Shown here: one piece after another, positions 44,751 to 54,532 of the stretch | How the letters are laid out: each line of letters begins with the position of its first letter | Numbering within the stretch: the first letter of the stretch is position 1 | Source of the DNA: Blastocatellia bacterium | Lineage (GTDB): Bacteria; Acidobacteriota; Blastocatellia; Chloracidobacteriales; JADJPF01 | DNA length: 64,000 bases | Assembly (NCBI GenBank): GCA_016713405.1 | Contig: JADJPF010000024.1 | Span: 1 to 64,000 of the forward strand | Direction: 5' to 3' | Made by a program: the position numbers and the translations under genes | Notes under the pieces: model-generated | Told to the model about the DNA's origin: nothing | Database searches by the model: none | Seen by the model: the letters and a program-made list of their open reading frames with translations, nothing else

Positions 44751-47018
44751 CTAACTTTTCACTCTACTTGCTGCTACTATTTGGCCTATTGCAATTGAAC
44801 CATCATTGCTAGGAAGTTTTTGTTGCCAATAAACAGAAAATCCTGCTTGTACTAGTGCTAAAACACTTTTTTCTAATAAATACCTATTTTGAAAGCATCC
44901 ACCAGATAAAACAACCTGTTTTTCTCCTACTAGCTTTGCTATTTCTACCAACATATTAACTAAAGCATTATGAAATTTTGCTGATATTAATTTTATATCA
45001 ATTAAATTACTTAAATCTGATAAAATATTAGCTATAAATTCTTTCCAGTCAATAATTATAGGAGATTGCTTTTTACAAATTATAAATTTATAGCTTTCTT
45101 TAGTATCTACTTTAGAAGCTAGATTTTCCATTTTTATTGCGGCTTGTGCTTCAAAACTACATTTTTGCTCAATTGCCAAGATTGAAGCAACCCCATCAAA
45201 CAACCGCCCAACGCTAGAGGTTAAAGGAGCGTTTATTTTATTTTTTAGCATTTGTTTTAATATTTTTAGCTCTTGTTCTGTAAAACTTTGAATACAAGTA
45301 AGTTGACTGTTAAAAATTTCTTCACCTAAAACTTCATAAAGTAAGGCTAAAGCTACTCGTCTAGGTTCTTTAATAGCTTTTTCACTTCCAATTAAAGGAA
45401 ATTGTTTTAAGTGAGCAAACCTAGAAAACTTATTTGAAGTAATTTGTAAAAATTCCCCTCCCCAAATTGTGCCATCAGTACCATAGCCAGATCCGTCCCA
45501 AACAACAGCAAAAACATTGCCTGTAAGTTGGTTTTCTGCCATACAAGCAAGCGCGTGTGCATAATGATGTTGAACAGCTAAAGAATTTAAACTCTGACTT
45601 TGTACATACTTAGTTGATAAATATTCTGGATGTAAATCATGCACAATATTTGATATTTTATTGTCATATACCTTATTTATTTTTGTGATAGTTTGCTTAA
45701 AATTAGCAAAAGCTTTTTTATTATGTAGATCTCCTAAATGTTGGCTTAAATAAATACCGTTTTCTAAAGAAAATGCTACAGTGTTTTTAAGTTGCGCTCC
45801 TAGGGCTAAAATCCCGCTAGAGCAATTTGTAAATTCAGTAATTAAGCTAGAATAACCTCTAGCACGACGCAGCAACATTTCTTTACCTAAAACTACCTGT
45901 ACAATCGAATCATCAATTGCTTGAACAATTGCCCGATTATGTACTAAAAAGCCATCAGCAATACTTCCTAAGTAGCTAATAGCTTCTTTTTCATCAATAC
46001 AAATAGGCTCATCAGATATATTTCCACTTGTTGCAACTACAGGTGCTTCTAATAAATACATCAGCAAATGCTGTAAAGGATTATTAGCTAGCATTATACC
46101 TAGATAATTACTATTAGGTGCAACATTATCAGCAATATTTATTCCATCAAGTTGTTTTAATAAAACTATTGGTGCAATGGCTGAGGTAAGAGAATTACTT
46201 TCTACGTCTGATAACCAACAATGTTTTTTTACTAAATCTAAAGAAGGATAAAGTAGGGCAAAGGGTTTTTCTTCTCGGTTTTTGCGTTGGCGAAGTTTAG
46301 CAATAGCTTCTTTATTTGAAGCATCAACAATTAATAAAAATCCTCCTGTTGATTTAATGGCAATTATTTTTCCTTCTTTTATTAATGTAACTGCTAGGGT
46401 TATAGCCTCTATTTTAGTAGCTAGGAGATTATTACTGTCGTAGAAAGCTAACTGTGGGCCGCAAGTATGACAAGCATTAGGTTGAGCATGAAAACGCCGA
46501 TTTGATGGGTCAGAATATTCTTTTTCACATTCCTGACACATTAGAAAATCTTTCATTGTTGTATTGCTGCGGTCATAGGGAAGATTTTCTATAATGCTAA
46601 AACGTGGGCCACAATTAACACAATTTGTAAAAGGGTAAAAATAGCGACGGTTATTAATATCAAATATTTCTGCTAAACATTCCTGACAAGTTGCTAAATC
46701 AGGCAAAATAGCACTTTCTTTTATTCCAGCTAAATTGCTTTGGGCAATTAGAAAATTTTCTTCTGTTTTCAAGGGTAAAGCGTGTTTTTCTATAGAGCTA
46801 ATTTCTGAATTAGGGGGAGAGTCTTGTTCTAAGAGGGTAAAGAATTTTTCTAAATCTATTTCCTTTCCTTGAATTTCAATTAACACACCTTGTAAAGAAT
46901 TGCTTACCCAACCTGTTAGACTAAGTTGCTGTGCTAGTCGATAGACAAAAGGGCGAAAGCCTACGCCTTGAACACGTCCTCTTATAGTTAAAGCAAATCT
47001 TTTTTCTAAATTATTCAC
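44751..47018 (-). CDS. hypF: carbamoyltransferase HypF
   Basis: 755 residues with all HypF domains: acylphosphatase (RGRVQGVGFRPFVYRLA, 14-30), two zinc fingers (CQECLAEIF, CVNCGPRFS, CQECEKEY, CHTCGPQ; about 110-190), a YrdC/Sua5-like domain (ALLYPSLDLVK, ATSGNISDEPI) and the C-terminal Kae1-like domain (HHYAHALACMAEN, WDGSGYGTDGTIWGGEF). HypF makes the CN ligand precursor for NiFe hydrogenase from carbamoyl phosphate. No other hyp or hydrogenase gene lies in the window, so its partners must be elsewhere. Confidence 0.95.
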   Translation of the reverse strand: MNNLEKRFALTIRGRVQGVGFRPFVYRLAQQLSLTGWVSNSLQGVLIEIQGKEIDLEKFFTLLEQDSPPNSEISSIEKHALPLKTEENFLIAQSNLAGIKESAILPDLATCQECLAEIFDINNRRYFYPFTNCVNCGPRFSIIENLPYDRSNTTMKDFLMCQECEKEYSDPSNRRFHAQPNACHTCGPQLAFYDSNNLLATKIEAITLAVTLIKEGKIIAIKSTGGFLLIVDASNKEAIAKLRQRKNREEKPFALLYPSLDLVKKHCWLSDVESNSLTSAIAPIVLLKQLDGINIADNVAPNSNYLGIMLANNPLQHLLMYLLEAPVVATSGNISDEPICIDEKEAISYLGSIADGFLVHNRAIVQAIDDSIVQVVLGKEMLLRRARGYSSLITEFTNCSSGILALGAQLKNTVAFSLENGIYLSQHLGDLHNKKAFANFKQTITKINKVYDNKISNIVHDLHPEYLSTKYVQSQSLNSLAVQHHYAHALACMAENQLTGNVFAVVWDGSGYGTDGTIWGGEFLQITSNKFSRFAHLKQFPLIGSEKAIKEPRRVALALLYEVLGEEIFNSQLTCIQSFTEQELKILKQMLKNKINAPLTSSVGRLFDGVASILAIEQKCSFEAQAAIKMENLASKVDTKESYKFIICKKQSPIIIDWKEFIANILSDLSNLIDIKLISAKFHNALVNMLVEIAKLVGEKQVVLSGGCFQNRYLLEKSVLALVQAGFSVYWQQKLPSNDGSIAIGQIVAASRVKS

Positions 47019-47030
47019 CTGAATATAATT

Positions 47031-47065
47031 AAAGCTCCAAATGCAAGTTATACACTTGGAGCTTT
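47031..47065. terminator. hairpin between aminotransferase and hypF
   Basis: AAAGCTCCAA (47031-47040) pairs perfectly with TTGGAGCTTT (47056-47065) around a 15-nt loop. It lies in the 65-nt gap downstream of the aminotransferase and just before hypF on the minus strand, so it could end or attenuate the upstream transcript. Confidence 0.55.
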
Positions 47066-47083
47066 TTATAAAAACTAAAAAAT

Positions 47084-48436
47084 CTAGACAGCTATAGCAG
47101 CACCAATAGCTTCATCAAATATACGTAAGGCTGTGTCTATGTCTTGTTCATCAACAATTAATGGTGGTGAGAATCTAATAGTATTTTCACCTGCGCCTTG
47201 TAAAATTAATCCCCGATGAAAAGCTTCAACTTCAATACGATCTCTTAATTTAGCATCAGGTTTATTGCTTACTCGGTCTGTAACAAACTCCACACCAACC
47301 ATTAACCCTAGACCACGTACATCAAAAATTACACTTGAATATTTTGCAGCAATTGGTTGTAGACCTTCTAAGAGTCTTTCACCCATTTTGCGAGAGTTTT
47401 CAATTAATTGACCTTCTAACATTTCAAATGTTTTTAGTGATGCAGCAATAGCAACAGGATTACCACCAAAAGTTGATGCATGTGCGCCGGGATGCCAATT
47501 CATTACCTTTTCACTAGCAACTGTAGCTGAAAGCGGGAGTCCAGAAGCAATTCCTTTAGCTAAACAAATAATATCAGGAACAATTCCAGAATGTTCACAA
47601 GCATACATTTTGCCAGTGCGTCCCATTCCTGCTTGTACTTCATCGGCGATTAGCAAAATACCATGACGGTCACAAATTGCGCGTAACTCGTGTAAAAATT
47701 TTGCTGGCGGTACAACATAACCACCTTCACCTTGAACAGGTTCAACAATAATTGCTGCAACTTCATCTGGCGGAACAGTTGTCTTAAATAAACGATCTTC
47801 AATTACTTTTGCACATTCTACAGCACAATTTTCAACATCTTTACCATAAGGACAGCGTTTACAATTGGCATAAGGAATATGTGTAACATCTAAAGCTTGA
47901 CGACCAAATCCTTGTCGTTGTGTACTGCGAGAAGCGGTTACGGATAACGCGCCTAATGTGCGACCATGAAAGCTATTAAAAAATGCAACATATTTGTGAC
48001 GACGACGAGAATATGCTGCTAATTTTAGGGCTGTTTCTACGGCTTCAGCACCAGAATTGCCAAAATGTACTCGCTTAGGATAATCTCCAGGTGTAGTTTC
48101 TTCTAGTTTTTTTCCTAATTCTGTAATGCTATCGAAGTAATAATCGGTGCTAGAAATATGAACAAAATCTGCTGCTTGCTCTGCCATTACTTTAACAATT
48201 TCTGGATGAGCATGTCCGGTTGCTAGTACGGCTACGCCAGCATTAAAGTCTAAAAACATATTTCCATCAACATCTTCAATTACTGCACCTCGCCCACGTT
48301 TAATAACTAATGGATAAGTACGAGTATAACTTGGGGAAATGTAACGAGCGTCTTTTTCTACAATTTCTTTGGCCTTGGGCCCGGGTAATTCAGTTTTAAT
48401 TAATGGTGCGCGAAATTCTTTTGCTACACTAGTCAT
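47084..48436 (-). CDS. class III aminotransferase (acetylornithine/4-aminobutyrate family)
   Basis: 450 residues with LLIADEVQAGMGRTGKMYACE and the PLP lysine in IICLAKGIASGLPLSA, followed by ASTFGGNPVAIAAS. It has the extra cysteine-containing segment ANCKRCPYGKDVENCAVEC (about 195-213), seen in the archaeal-type acetylornithine/GABA aminotransferase branch. Reaction: transfer of an omega-amino group to 2-oxoglutarate. Whether the donor is GABA, acetylornithine or another amine cannot be decided here. Confidence 0.85.
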   Translation of the reverse strand: MTSVAKEFRAPLIKTELPGPKAKEIVEKDARYISPSYTRTYPLVIKRGRGAVIEDVDGNMFLDFNAGVAVLATGHAHPEIVKVMAEQAADFVHISSTDYYFDSITELGKKLEETTPGDYPKRVHFGNSGAEAVETALKLAAYSRRRHKYVAFFNSFHGRTLGALSVTASRSTQRQGFGRQALDVTHIPYANCKRCPYGKDVENCAVECAKVIEDRLFKTTVPPDEVAAIIVEPVQGEGGYVVPPAKFLHELRAICDRHGILLIADEVQAGMGRTGKMYACEHSGIVPDIICLAKGIASGLPLSATVASEKVMNWHPGAHASTFGGNPVAIAASLKTFEMLEGQLIENSRKMGERLLEGLQPIAAKYSSVIFDVRGLGLMVGVEFVTDRVSNKPDAKLRDRIEVEAFHRGLILQGAGENTIRFSPPLIVDEQDIDTALRIFDEAIGAAIAV

Positions 48437-48863
48437 AAATAAATTTTCTCCTTACCTTCTTTAACTAGAAGGCTAAATAGAATAATGGTTAGTAGTCCTC
48501 TGCCTAGCAGCAAAATCTTTGTGCTAAAGACACACTAGGTTAAAAGACTTAAGATTTTTCAAGAAGATTTAGAGGTAGATTTATTTAAGGTTAGTCTGCA
48601 AAAAGGTCAGCCCGCATTTTTGCGGGAATAAAACAGGAAGTTAATTCAATTTGTGAAAATAATAGGTTTTTTAGCATATAGATTTTAAGAATTTTGTGTT
48701 GAGATGCTGTTATTATGCCTTAAAAAGCTTGTATCTGCAAAGCGAAAGACTACTATTTTTTATAATGTTCTGCAAATCAACTTATTGACAATTTTGCTTA
48801 TTTTCCATATCTTTCCCCTTAGAATATTTTTCTTTTCGCAAAACACCTTTAAGATAAATTCTT
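48437..48863. other. 427-nt divergent spacer with a hairpin and a promoter
   Basis: No gene is seen. A GC-rich hairpin stands out in AT-rich DNA: CCCGCA (48611-48616), TTTT loop, TGCGGG (48621-48626). A promoter for the Rad50-like operon lies at its right end and is listed separately. Confidence 0.4.
48785..48813 (+). promoter_or_regulatory. sigma70-like promoter for the Rad50-NurA-Sir2 operon
   Basis: A consensus TTGACA (48785-48790) and TATCTT (48808-48813) are 17 bp apart, about 50 nt before the ATG at 48864. No clear operator is seen. Confidence 0.45.
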
Positions 48864-50378
48864 ATGTTAATTAGAAAATTACAAATTAAAGATATTAAAA
48901 ATTATACTGAACACGAATTTGATTTTAGCAATGGAATAATAGCTATTTGCGGGCCAAATGGATCAGGTAAAACAACCATTATTGAATCAATTGCTTGGGC
49001 ATTATTTGACCATTTAGACTATAAAAAAGAAGATTTTGTCCGTAGGGGTGCGCGTAAAGGAAGTGTGAATGTTTTTTTTGTTTCTAATATAGATGGTCGG
49101 GAATATGGTGTTTCTCGTGATAGCACAGGCTCTTATTATGTTTATGATCCTGAACTAAATATTCGTCTAGCCCAACAAAAACAGGAAGTAACAAAATGGC
49201 TTTGCCAACAACATGGTGTAGAAGATGGAACAGACCTTTCTAACCTATTTCGGACTACAATAGGAGTTCCTCAAGGCTCTTTTACCTATGATTTCTTGCA
49301 ACCTCCATCTAAGCGTAAGCCAGTTTTTGACAAAATCTTAAAAGTAGAAGATTACATCCATGCAGCAGACAAATTTAAGGACTTATCGCGCTTAATTGAG
49401 GGAAAAATTTCTGCCATTCGTGAGAAAATTGCTAGTGATGAAGGACAGTTAAAACACTTTGAGGAAATAGAATCTAACTATCAAATGGCTATAGATAAAT
49501 TAGCTTCACTTAAATATTTGTATGATGATGCTAAATTAAATAAACAAATTACAGAAATTCGACTTTCTCAGCTAGAAACTCTAAAAACAAATATTGATAA
49601 AATTAATCAGCAAATCCATCAACTTAAACTTAGCAATATTGAAAATGAAACCAAAGGGAAAAATTTAATAGCAGAAATTCAGCGAGCTAAACAAGCATCA
49701 GAGCTAGTTAACAAAGCTAAAATAGGTTATGAAAAGTTTTTATTAGCATCAGAAAAGCTAAAGGTATTAGAAAAATCTCGCACTACACGTGATCAATTAA
49801 GAAATAGCTATAGCAGCACTGAACAACAAATTAGCAGGCTTGAAAGTGATATTGAACATACTCAACAAGAATTAAAACAAATTGAAAAAGCCCATCAAGA
49901 ACTTACTAATTTAACAACAAAAGTCCAGGAACAAGAAGAGCTTGAAAAACAATTACAAGACTTACAAAAAAAGGTTGGGGAAAAAGAACAGGTAGAAAGA
50001 AATATTTCTAATTTAGGTCGAGATTTAGACGACTTAAGACAAAAATATTCTGAGGTTTCACGTAGCATAGAAGATTCAGAAAAACATAAAAATGATGATA
50101 AGTTAGTGACAAAATTAGAGCTTGAAAAATCAGAAATAGACCAACGTTTAGCCAACTATAATTTAACTTTAACTGAGCTTAAGCATAAAGAAGAGCAACT
50201 TAATAATATAATAAATACTTATCAAAACTTAGACTTACAAATAAAAAGAAATTTCTATAAAAATAGAAGACTTACAAAAGGAAATTTCTATAGACTTGCC
50301 TTCTGTTACAGAATTAGAAGAAAAGCAAAAAGATTTAACACAAAAAATAGCAGAGCTAAAAGCAATAACCCAACGTGA
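48864..50378 (+). CDS. Rad50/SbcC-like SMC ATPase, N-terminal part (frameshifted)
   Basis: 504 residues. The N-terminal ATPase half has Walker A GPNGSGKTT (30-38), and the Q-loop-type segment near TTIGVPQGSFTYDFLQPPS, then a very long coiled coil (from about 170). The last 40 or so residues are out of frame: an indel in the A5 run at 50243-50247 restores KEISIKIEDLQKEISIDLPS and joins the second part at 50296. Proteins of this type hold DNA ends and drive a partner nuclease by ATP hydrolysis. Confidence 0.85.
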   Translation: MLIRKLQIKDIKNYTEHEFDFSNGIIAICGPNGSGKTTIIESIAWALFDHLDYKKEDFVRRGARKGSVNVFFVSNIDGREYGVSRDSTGSYYVYDPELNIRLAQQKQEVTKWLCQQHGVEDGTDLSNLFRTTIGVPQGSFTYDFLQPPSKRKPVFDKILKVEDYIHAADKFKDLSRLIEGKISAIREKIASDEGQLKHFEEIESNYQMAIDKLASLKYLYDDAKLNKQITEIRLSQLETLKTNIDKINQQIHQLKLSNIENETKGKNLIAEIQRAKQASELVNKAKIGYEKFLLASEKLKVLEKSRTTRDQLRNSYSSTEQQISRLESDIEHTQQELKQIEKAHQELTNLTTKVQEQEELEKQLQDLQKKVGEKEQVERNISNLGRDLDDLRQKYSEVSRSIEDSEKHKNDDKLVTKLELEKSEIDQRLANYNLTLTELKHKEEQLNNIINTYQNLDLQIKRNFYKNRRLTKGNFYRLAFCYRIRRKAKRFNTKNSRAKSNNPT

Positions 50379-51924
50379 TGAAAAAATGCAGCAGGAAATA
50401 AAAAACGGTTTATGTCCTTTGCTGTCTGAGCGTTGCCTAAATATGAAACCTGGTCAAACCCTGGATGAATACTTTAGCTTTCAGTTAACAGAACAAAACA
50501 CACAATTAAAAGAAAAAGAGAGTTTGTCAAAAACAATTTCATTACAACTTACTCAAGCAAGGTTTTTGTTAAATAAAAAATTGATTTTGGAAAATTTAAT
50601 ATCTCAGCTAACAACACTAAAACAACAAGCAACAACTATCCAAGGACAACAAAATTTATTAGAAAATGAAATTGCTAAACTTGGTGATAAAACCCAATTA
50701 CTTAAGGCTAAAATAGATGACACAAATCGACTACAAGCACTAGAAAAAGAACTTATAATTGCACGAGAAGGAAAATTAAAATATGCAGGATTAGAGCCTC
50801 GCCGCTTGCGTTTAATTGAGCTTAAAGAAGAAGGTGTACAAAAGCGTAAAGCTCATGACGCAGATTCAGCACGACTTTCTCGACTTAAAGAAGAGCTATC
50901 AGCGCAAGCAATTATTCAAACTGATTTAGTTAACTTGGGAAATCCTCGTGCTACTTATGAGGCTTTAAAGCGTCAAATTTTGCGCGAAACAATGCTTAAA
51001 CAGCAACTAAGTTTGCAAGAACAAAACTATAAACGATTAATTGATGAAACTGCTAATCTAAGAAATCAACTGGAAAGTTTTTCTGCTTTAGATAAAGAAC
51101 TAGCTGAAGTAAATCTTCTATTAGCTGATTGTCAAAGCGATTATCAAACTTTTTTAGCTAATCAATCTACGGCTAGCTTACTGCCAAAATTAGAACAAGA
51201 TTTAGAAAAGATAATCTCAAGTAGTTCTAATCTTAAAACAGAATTAGAAATTAAAGAGACAGAGTTAATAAATATAAGCCCTAAATACTCATATGAAGAA
51301 CATAGTGAAAAGCGCAACCTAATTAACAAATTAATTCATGAAGTTGCTCAGCTAGAAAGCGAATCAAAGCATACAGAAACGCAAAAACAAAACTTATTTA
51401 ATCAATTAGAAAGATTAAAAGTAGTAAAACGTGAACAAACAAACAAAATTGCTGAAAGAGATCGTCTTAGTGAATTACATGACTTGGCTGATTTTATTCG
51501 TGATTGTTTGCGTAAGGCTGGGCCATATATTACAGAGGCTTATCTTTATACAGTTTCGCTAGAAGCAAATTTACTTTATAGAGAAATTTCTGGTAATTCT
51601 ATGATTAGTCTACGCTGGGGGCTAGATTATGAAATTATTATGGAGGAAGAAGGCCGCGACCGCCCATTTCATAACCTTTCCGGTGGTGAGCAAATGACAG
51701 CAGCAATCTCTGTTCGTTTAGCACTTCTAAAAGAATTTTCAGATTTACGCTTTGCATTTTTTGATGAACCGACTACAAATATGGATGAAGAACGTCGTCG
51801 GAATTTAGCTCAACAAATTGGCCGAATAAAAGAATTTGAGCAACTTTTTATTGTTACTCATGATGATTCATTTGAAGGCTCTACGGATAATATTATTCAA
51901 TTAACAAAAAAAGCTCATATATAA
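50296..51924 (+). CDS. Rad50/SbcC-like SMC ATPase, C-terminal part (frameshifted)
   Basis: 542 residues. It opens at the coiled-coil apex with a hook-like cysteine pair (GLCPLLSERCLNM, C40 and C47), spaced wider than the classical CxxC zinc hook. The return coiled coil runs to about 400, followed by the ATPase half: signature NLSGGEQMTAAISVRLAL and Walker B LRFAFFDEPTTNMD, then the H-loop IVTHDD. The joined protein would be about 1020 residues. No Mre11/SbcD gene is adjacent; a NurA nuclease follows after 4 nt instead. Confidence 0.88.
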   Translation: MPSVTELEEKQKDLTQKIAELKAITQRDEKMQQEIKNGLCPLLSERCLNMKPGQTLDEYFSFQLTEQNTQLKEKESLSKTISLQLTQARFLLNKKLILENLISQLTTLKQQATTIQGQQNLLENEIAKLGDKTQLLKAKIDDTNRLQALEKELIIAREGKLKYAGLEPRRLRLIELKEEGVQKRKAHDADSARLSRLKEELSAQAIIQTDLVNLGNPRATYEALKRQILRETMLKQQLSLQEQNYKRLIDETANLRNQLESFSALDKELAEVNLLLADCQSDYQTFLANQSTASLLPKLEQDLEKIISSSSNLKTELEIKETELINISPKYSYEEHSEKRNLINKLIHEVAQLESESKHTETQKQNLFNQLERLKVVKREQTNKIAERDRLSELHDLADFIRDCLRKAGPYITEAYLYTVSLEANLLYREISGNSMISLRWGLDYEIIMEEEGRDRPFHNLSGGEQMTAAISVRLALLKEFSDLRFAFFDEPTTNMDEERRRNLAQQIGRIKEFEQLFIVTHDDSFEGSTDNIIQLTKKAHI

Positions 51925-51928
51925 ATTT

Positions 51929-53113
51929 ATGTCTTTAAGAAATAAAATTGCTAATGCCTTAAATTCTAAAGCCCAGGAATTTACAAGCTTTGATCAACAA
52001 TTAAATAGTAGTAGTTTGTTTTATGATGAAAAAATTTGTGAATTTTCAAAGTTAAATTATGAGGAAATTCTTGCAAATTTATCTGACTTTTCTGCACCTG
52101 GGGCAATTCCATTAGCAGAATTTCAGACTAGTAAAAATCTAGTAGTTAAATTTAATGAACAATGGTCAAATCACGAAGAAGCGCGTACTTGGGCATATAA
52201 AATTTTACTTGGGCATCCAACTTTTGCCGCAGATGGTTCGCAAATAATGCCGTCCAAAGATTTGTCCTTGCCTGTTGCAGCAATACAAGTTGCTTGGTTT
52301 GAAAATCCACACACACCTAATGGACAATATACTAAAAACACTCGTGTAGAGGTACTTTCACCTAATGATCTATTGATGGGAAAGGGTGCAGAGCTACAAG
52401 TTTCTGATCAAATGGTAAACTTGCGACGCTTTCAACTAGAAGTAGAAGTTTTAACTAATTATATGGAAAGCTATGCTCAAAATAATGATACAGGCAAAAC
52501 TCCTCCACTTGTTTTTCTTGATAGCTCAATTGTAATTTCTTTTGCTGAACGTTGGCATGAAGACCAAAGAAAATTGTTTATTGAGCCTTTAATTAGGCTT
52601 TTGGATGTTTCAGAAGCTACTAATGTTCCTATTGTTGGTTATGTAGACACTACGCTTGCTTGTGATATCACGGTAATGTTTAAGTATTTTTTTGCTTTAG
52701 ATATTCAGCGTAGCCCGCTACATGACGCATATTTATTTCGCAATTTAGCTTGGGGAGATCGCAGTATTTTTTTTACTTGTGCGCGTGCAGGGCTACTAGA
52801 CCAATTTGGTAAACATAAAAGAGGGGTTGGATTTGTTTACTTAAAAACTAATCAGAATTTGCCTGCTCGTTTAGATATTCCGGTTTGGGTATATGAAAAA
52901 GGCTTGCTTGATTATGTAATAAATTTAGTACGTGCTGAAGTAGTGGTTGGTGTAGGCTATCCTTACCCTTTAGCAACGGCTGATGCTACAGCGTTTATCT
53001 CTTCAACTGATCGAGAAGCTTTTTACCAAATATTTCAACAGTTTTTACAGAAACAAGAAATAAACATACATGTTTCTCAAAAAGCGTTAAGTAAGAGTCA
53101 AACTAGAAGATAG
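51929..53113 (+). CDS. NurA-domain nuclease
   Basis: 394 residues with NurA landmarks: the metal-binding FAADGSQIMPS (D102), a second Asp in LVFLDSSIV (about 197-205), and the C-terminal VGYPYPLATADATAFIS. NurA enzymes are Mn-dependent 5'-3' exonucleases and endonucleases that process broken DNA ends, usually with the HerA helicase. Here the gene is locked between a Rad50-like ATPase (4 nt upstream) and a sirtuin-like gene (2 nt downstream), so that ATPase is its likely partner. The second metal site reads DSS where many NurA proteins have DGS. Confidence 0.85.
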   Translation: MSLRNKIANALNSKAQEFTSFDQQLNSSSLFYDEKICEFSKLNYEEILANLSDFSAPGAIPLAEFQTSKNLVVKFNEQWSNHEEARTWAYKILLGHPTFAADGSQIMPSKDLSLPVAAIQVAWFENPHTPNGQYTKNTRVEVLSPNDLLMGKGAELQVSDQMVNLRRFQLEVEVLTNYMESYAQNNDTGKTPPLVFLDSSIVISFAERWHEDQRKLFIEPLIRLLDVSEATNVPIVGYVDTTLACDITVMFKYFFALDIQRSPLHDAYLFRNLAWGDRSIFFTCARAGLLDQFGKHKRGVGFVYLKTNQNLPARLDIPVWVYEKGLLDYVINLVRAEVVVGVGYPYPLATADATAFISSTDREAFYQIFQQFLQKQEINIHVSQKALSKSQTRR

Positions 53114-53115
53114 TT

Positions 53116-53886
53116 ATGGTTTCGCCTCAATTGCCAGAAGATTTACTCTTAAAATTTGGGCAAAGTAGGTCATTATGTGTACTTACTGGTGCAGGAATTT
53201 CCCTAGCTAGTGGTGTCCCAACTTTCCAAGGTAGCGGACGCTTGCAGCATTTTAATAATTATCCTTGTGAATATCTTAGCTCTACTACAGCCTGGCAAGA
53301 TTACCCAGAAATAGTAAAAGCTTTTTATGATGACTTACGCAATCGTATTTATAGAGCGCGACCAAGCATTACCCATCAAACTTTGCATGGTTGGGAGCAA
53401 AGACGTTTTACTTATCCACTAAAATTTTTTCTCTTAACATTAAATTTTGATGGCTTACATAATTTGATGGGAAATGAATCTATTATTCAGTTACAAGGAA
53501 CTATTTGGCAGTTGCGTTGTCACTTTTGTCAAACGATCTATGATTTAGTACCTTTTAGACAACTACCTATGCCAGAATATTGCGAAATCTGCCAAGGGTT
53601 TTTACGTCCTAATGTTGTATTTAATGATGAACCTATTACACGAGCAATCCATCGTGAAGCTGTAATGGCGATTGAACAAAGTGATACATTTATTTCTATT
53701 GGTGTTTCTGGTCAAATTACTTATGCTAGCCAATTGATTAATTTAGCACGTCGCAAATGTAATTTTTTAATAGAAATAAATCCTCAACCTACAGTGTTAT
53801 CTAAATTTTTTGATGTTAGCGTTTTAGGTCGTGCTGAAGAAGTAGTTCCACAATTTTATTGGGATTATTTTTTTGATATGTTCTAA
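53116..53886 (+). CDS. sirtuin-like protein lacking the catalytic histidine
   Basis: 256 residues of the Sir2 fold. The NAD-binding TGAGISLASGVPTFQG (24-39), NFDGLH (110-115) and a four-cysteine zinc ribbon (C135, C138, C156, C159) are kept. The catalytic loop, ELHGN in the sirtuin at 21868, reads QLQGT here, so the general-base His is replaced by Gln127. It is therefore unlikely to be a normal deacylase; NAD or ADP-ribose binding, or another NAD-consuming reaction, is possible. It starts 2 nt after nurA, so co-expression is almost certain. Confidence 0.8.
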   Translation: MVSPQLPEDLLLKFGQSRSLCVLTGAGISLASGVPTFQGSGRLQHFNNYPCEYLSSTTAWQDYPEIVKAFYDDLRNRIYRARPSITHQTLHGWEQRRFTYPLKFFLLTLNFDGLHNLMGNESIIQLQGTIWQLRCHFCQTIYDLVPFRQLPMPEYCEICQGFLRPNVVFNDEPITRAIHREAVMAIEQSDTFISIGVSGQITYASQLINLARRKCNFLIEINPQPTVLSKFFDVSVLGRAEEVVPQFYWDYFFDMF

Positions 53887-54016
53887 AACTATTTAGCGAT
53901 AAAAATAACGCTTTAACAGCTTTTTCTACCTTTTATAGAGTTTTTCTAAATAAATAATTTTTATCGTGATATTTATTATTATGAAAAGACTCAAGCCTAA
54001 AATTTAAGGAGATCTT

Positions 54017-54409
54017 ATGAATAAAGATATAAAAAAGATGTTGAATGCCCTTGGAGATTATAGCTTAGAATATAGAATGTGCCATTTATTATCGTTTTTT
54101 GCTGCATCAGATGGAGACCTTTCCCAAACAGAAATAGAACATATAGCGGGCTATCTTAAAGGAATGATTGAAGGCTTAGGTTCAGATACAGACCTTGAAA
54201 GTTTAGTAGTTGGTTGTATTAATGATATGCAAAAAGATGTTAATGTAGAACTCTTAAAAGAATCTATCGCTATTTTTGCCGAATATTTACCATCAAAAAA
54301 ATTAAAAGAAATAGCTGATGGGGTTGAATTAGTAATTGGAAGTGATGAACTTTCTGAAGCAGAAGCAGAATTACTTGAATGCTTAAAAAAAGATTGGGGA
54401 TTAGTTTAG
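54017..54409 (+). CDS. TerB-like (DjlA N-terminal-like) helical protein
   Basis: 130 residues, acidic, all helical, with two copies of the TerB-type metal-binding helix: FFAASDGDLSQTEIEHI (about 27-43) and VIGSDELSEAEAELLECL (about 107-124). Such domains bind metal and are found in tellurite-resistance and DnaJ-related proteins. AAGGAGATCTT gives a good ribosome binding site. A terminator follows at 54484. Confidence 0.68.
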   Translation: MNKDIKKMLNALGDYSLEYRMCHLLSFFAASDGDLSQTEIEHIAGYLKGMIEGLGSDTDLESLVVGCINDMQKDVNVELLKESIAIFAEYLPSKKLKEIADGVELVIGSDELSEAEAELLECLKKDWGLV

Positions 54410-54483
54410 TGATTTAGTAGATTATAGCTGAGACATTTTACTTAACGTGAAATTTCTTAACTATGAGACATTAGTATAATTAA

Positions 54484-54527
54484 AATATCCAGCTAATGTA
54501 GACCATATTAGCTGGATATTTTTTTAC
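54484..54527. terminator. Rho-independent terminator
   Basis: AATATCCAGCTAAT (54484-54497) pairs perfectly with ATTAGCTGGATATT (54507-54520) around a 9-nt loop, followed by a T6 tract. It separates the TerB-like gene (plus) from the convergent gene ending at 54533 and can serve both. Confidence 0.85.
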
Positions 54528-54532
54528 TAGTT

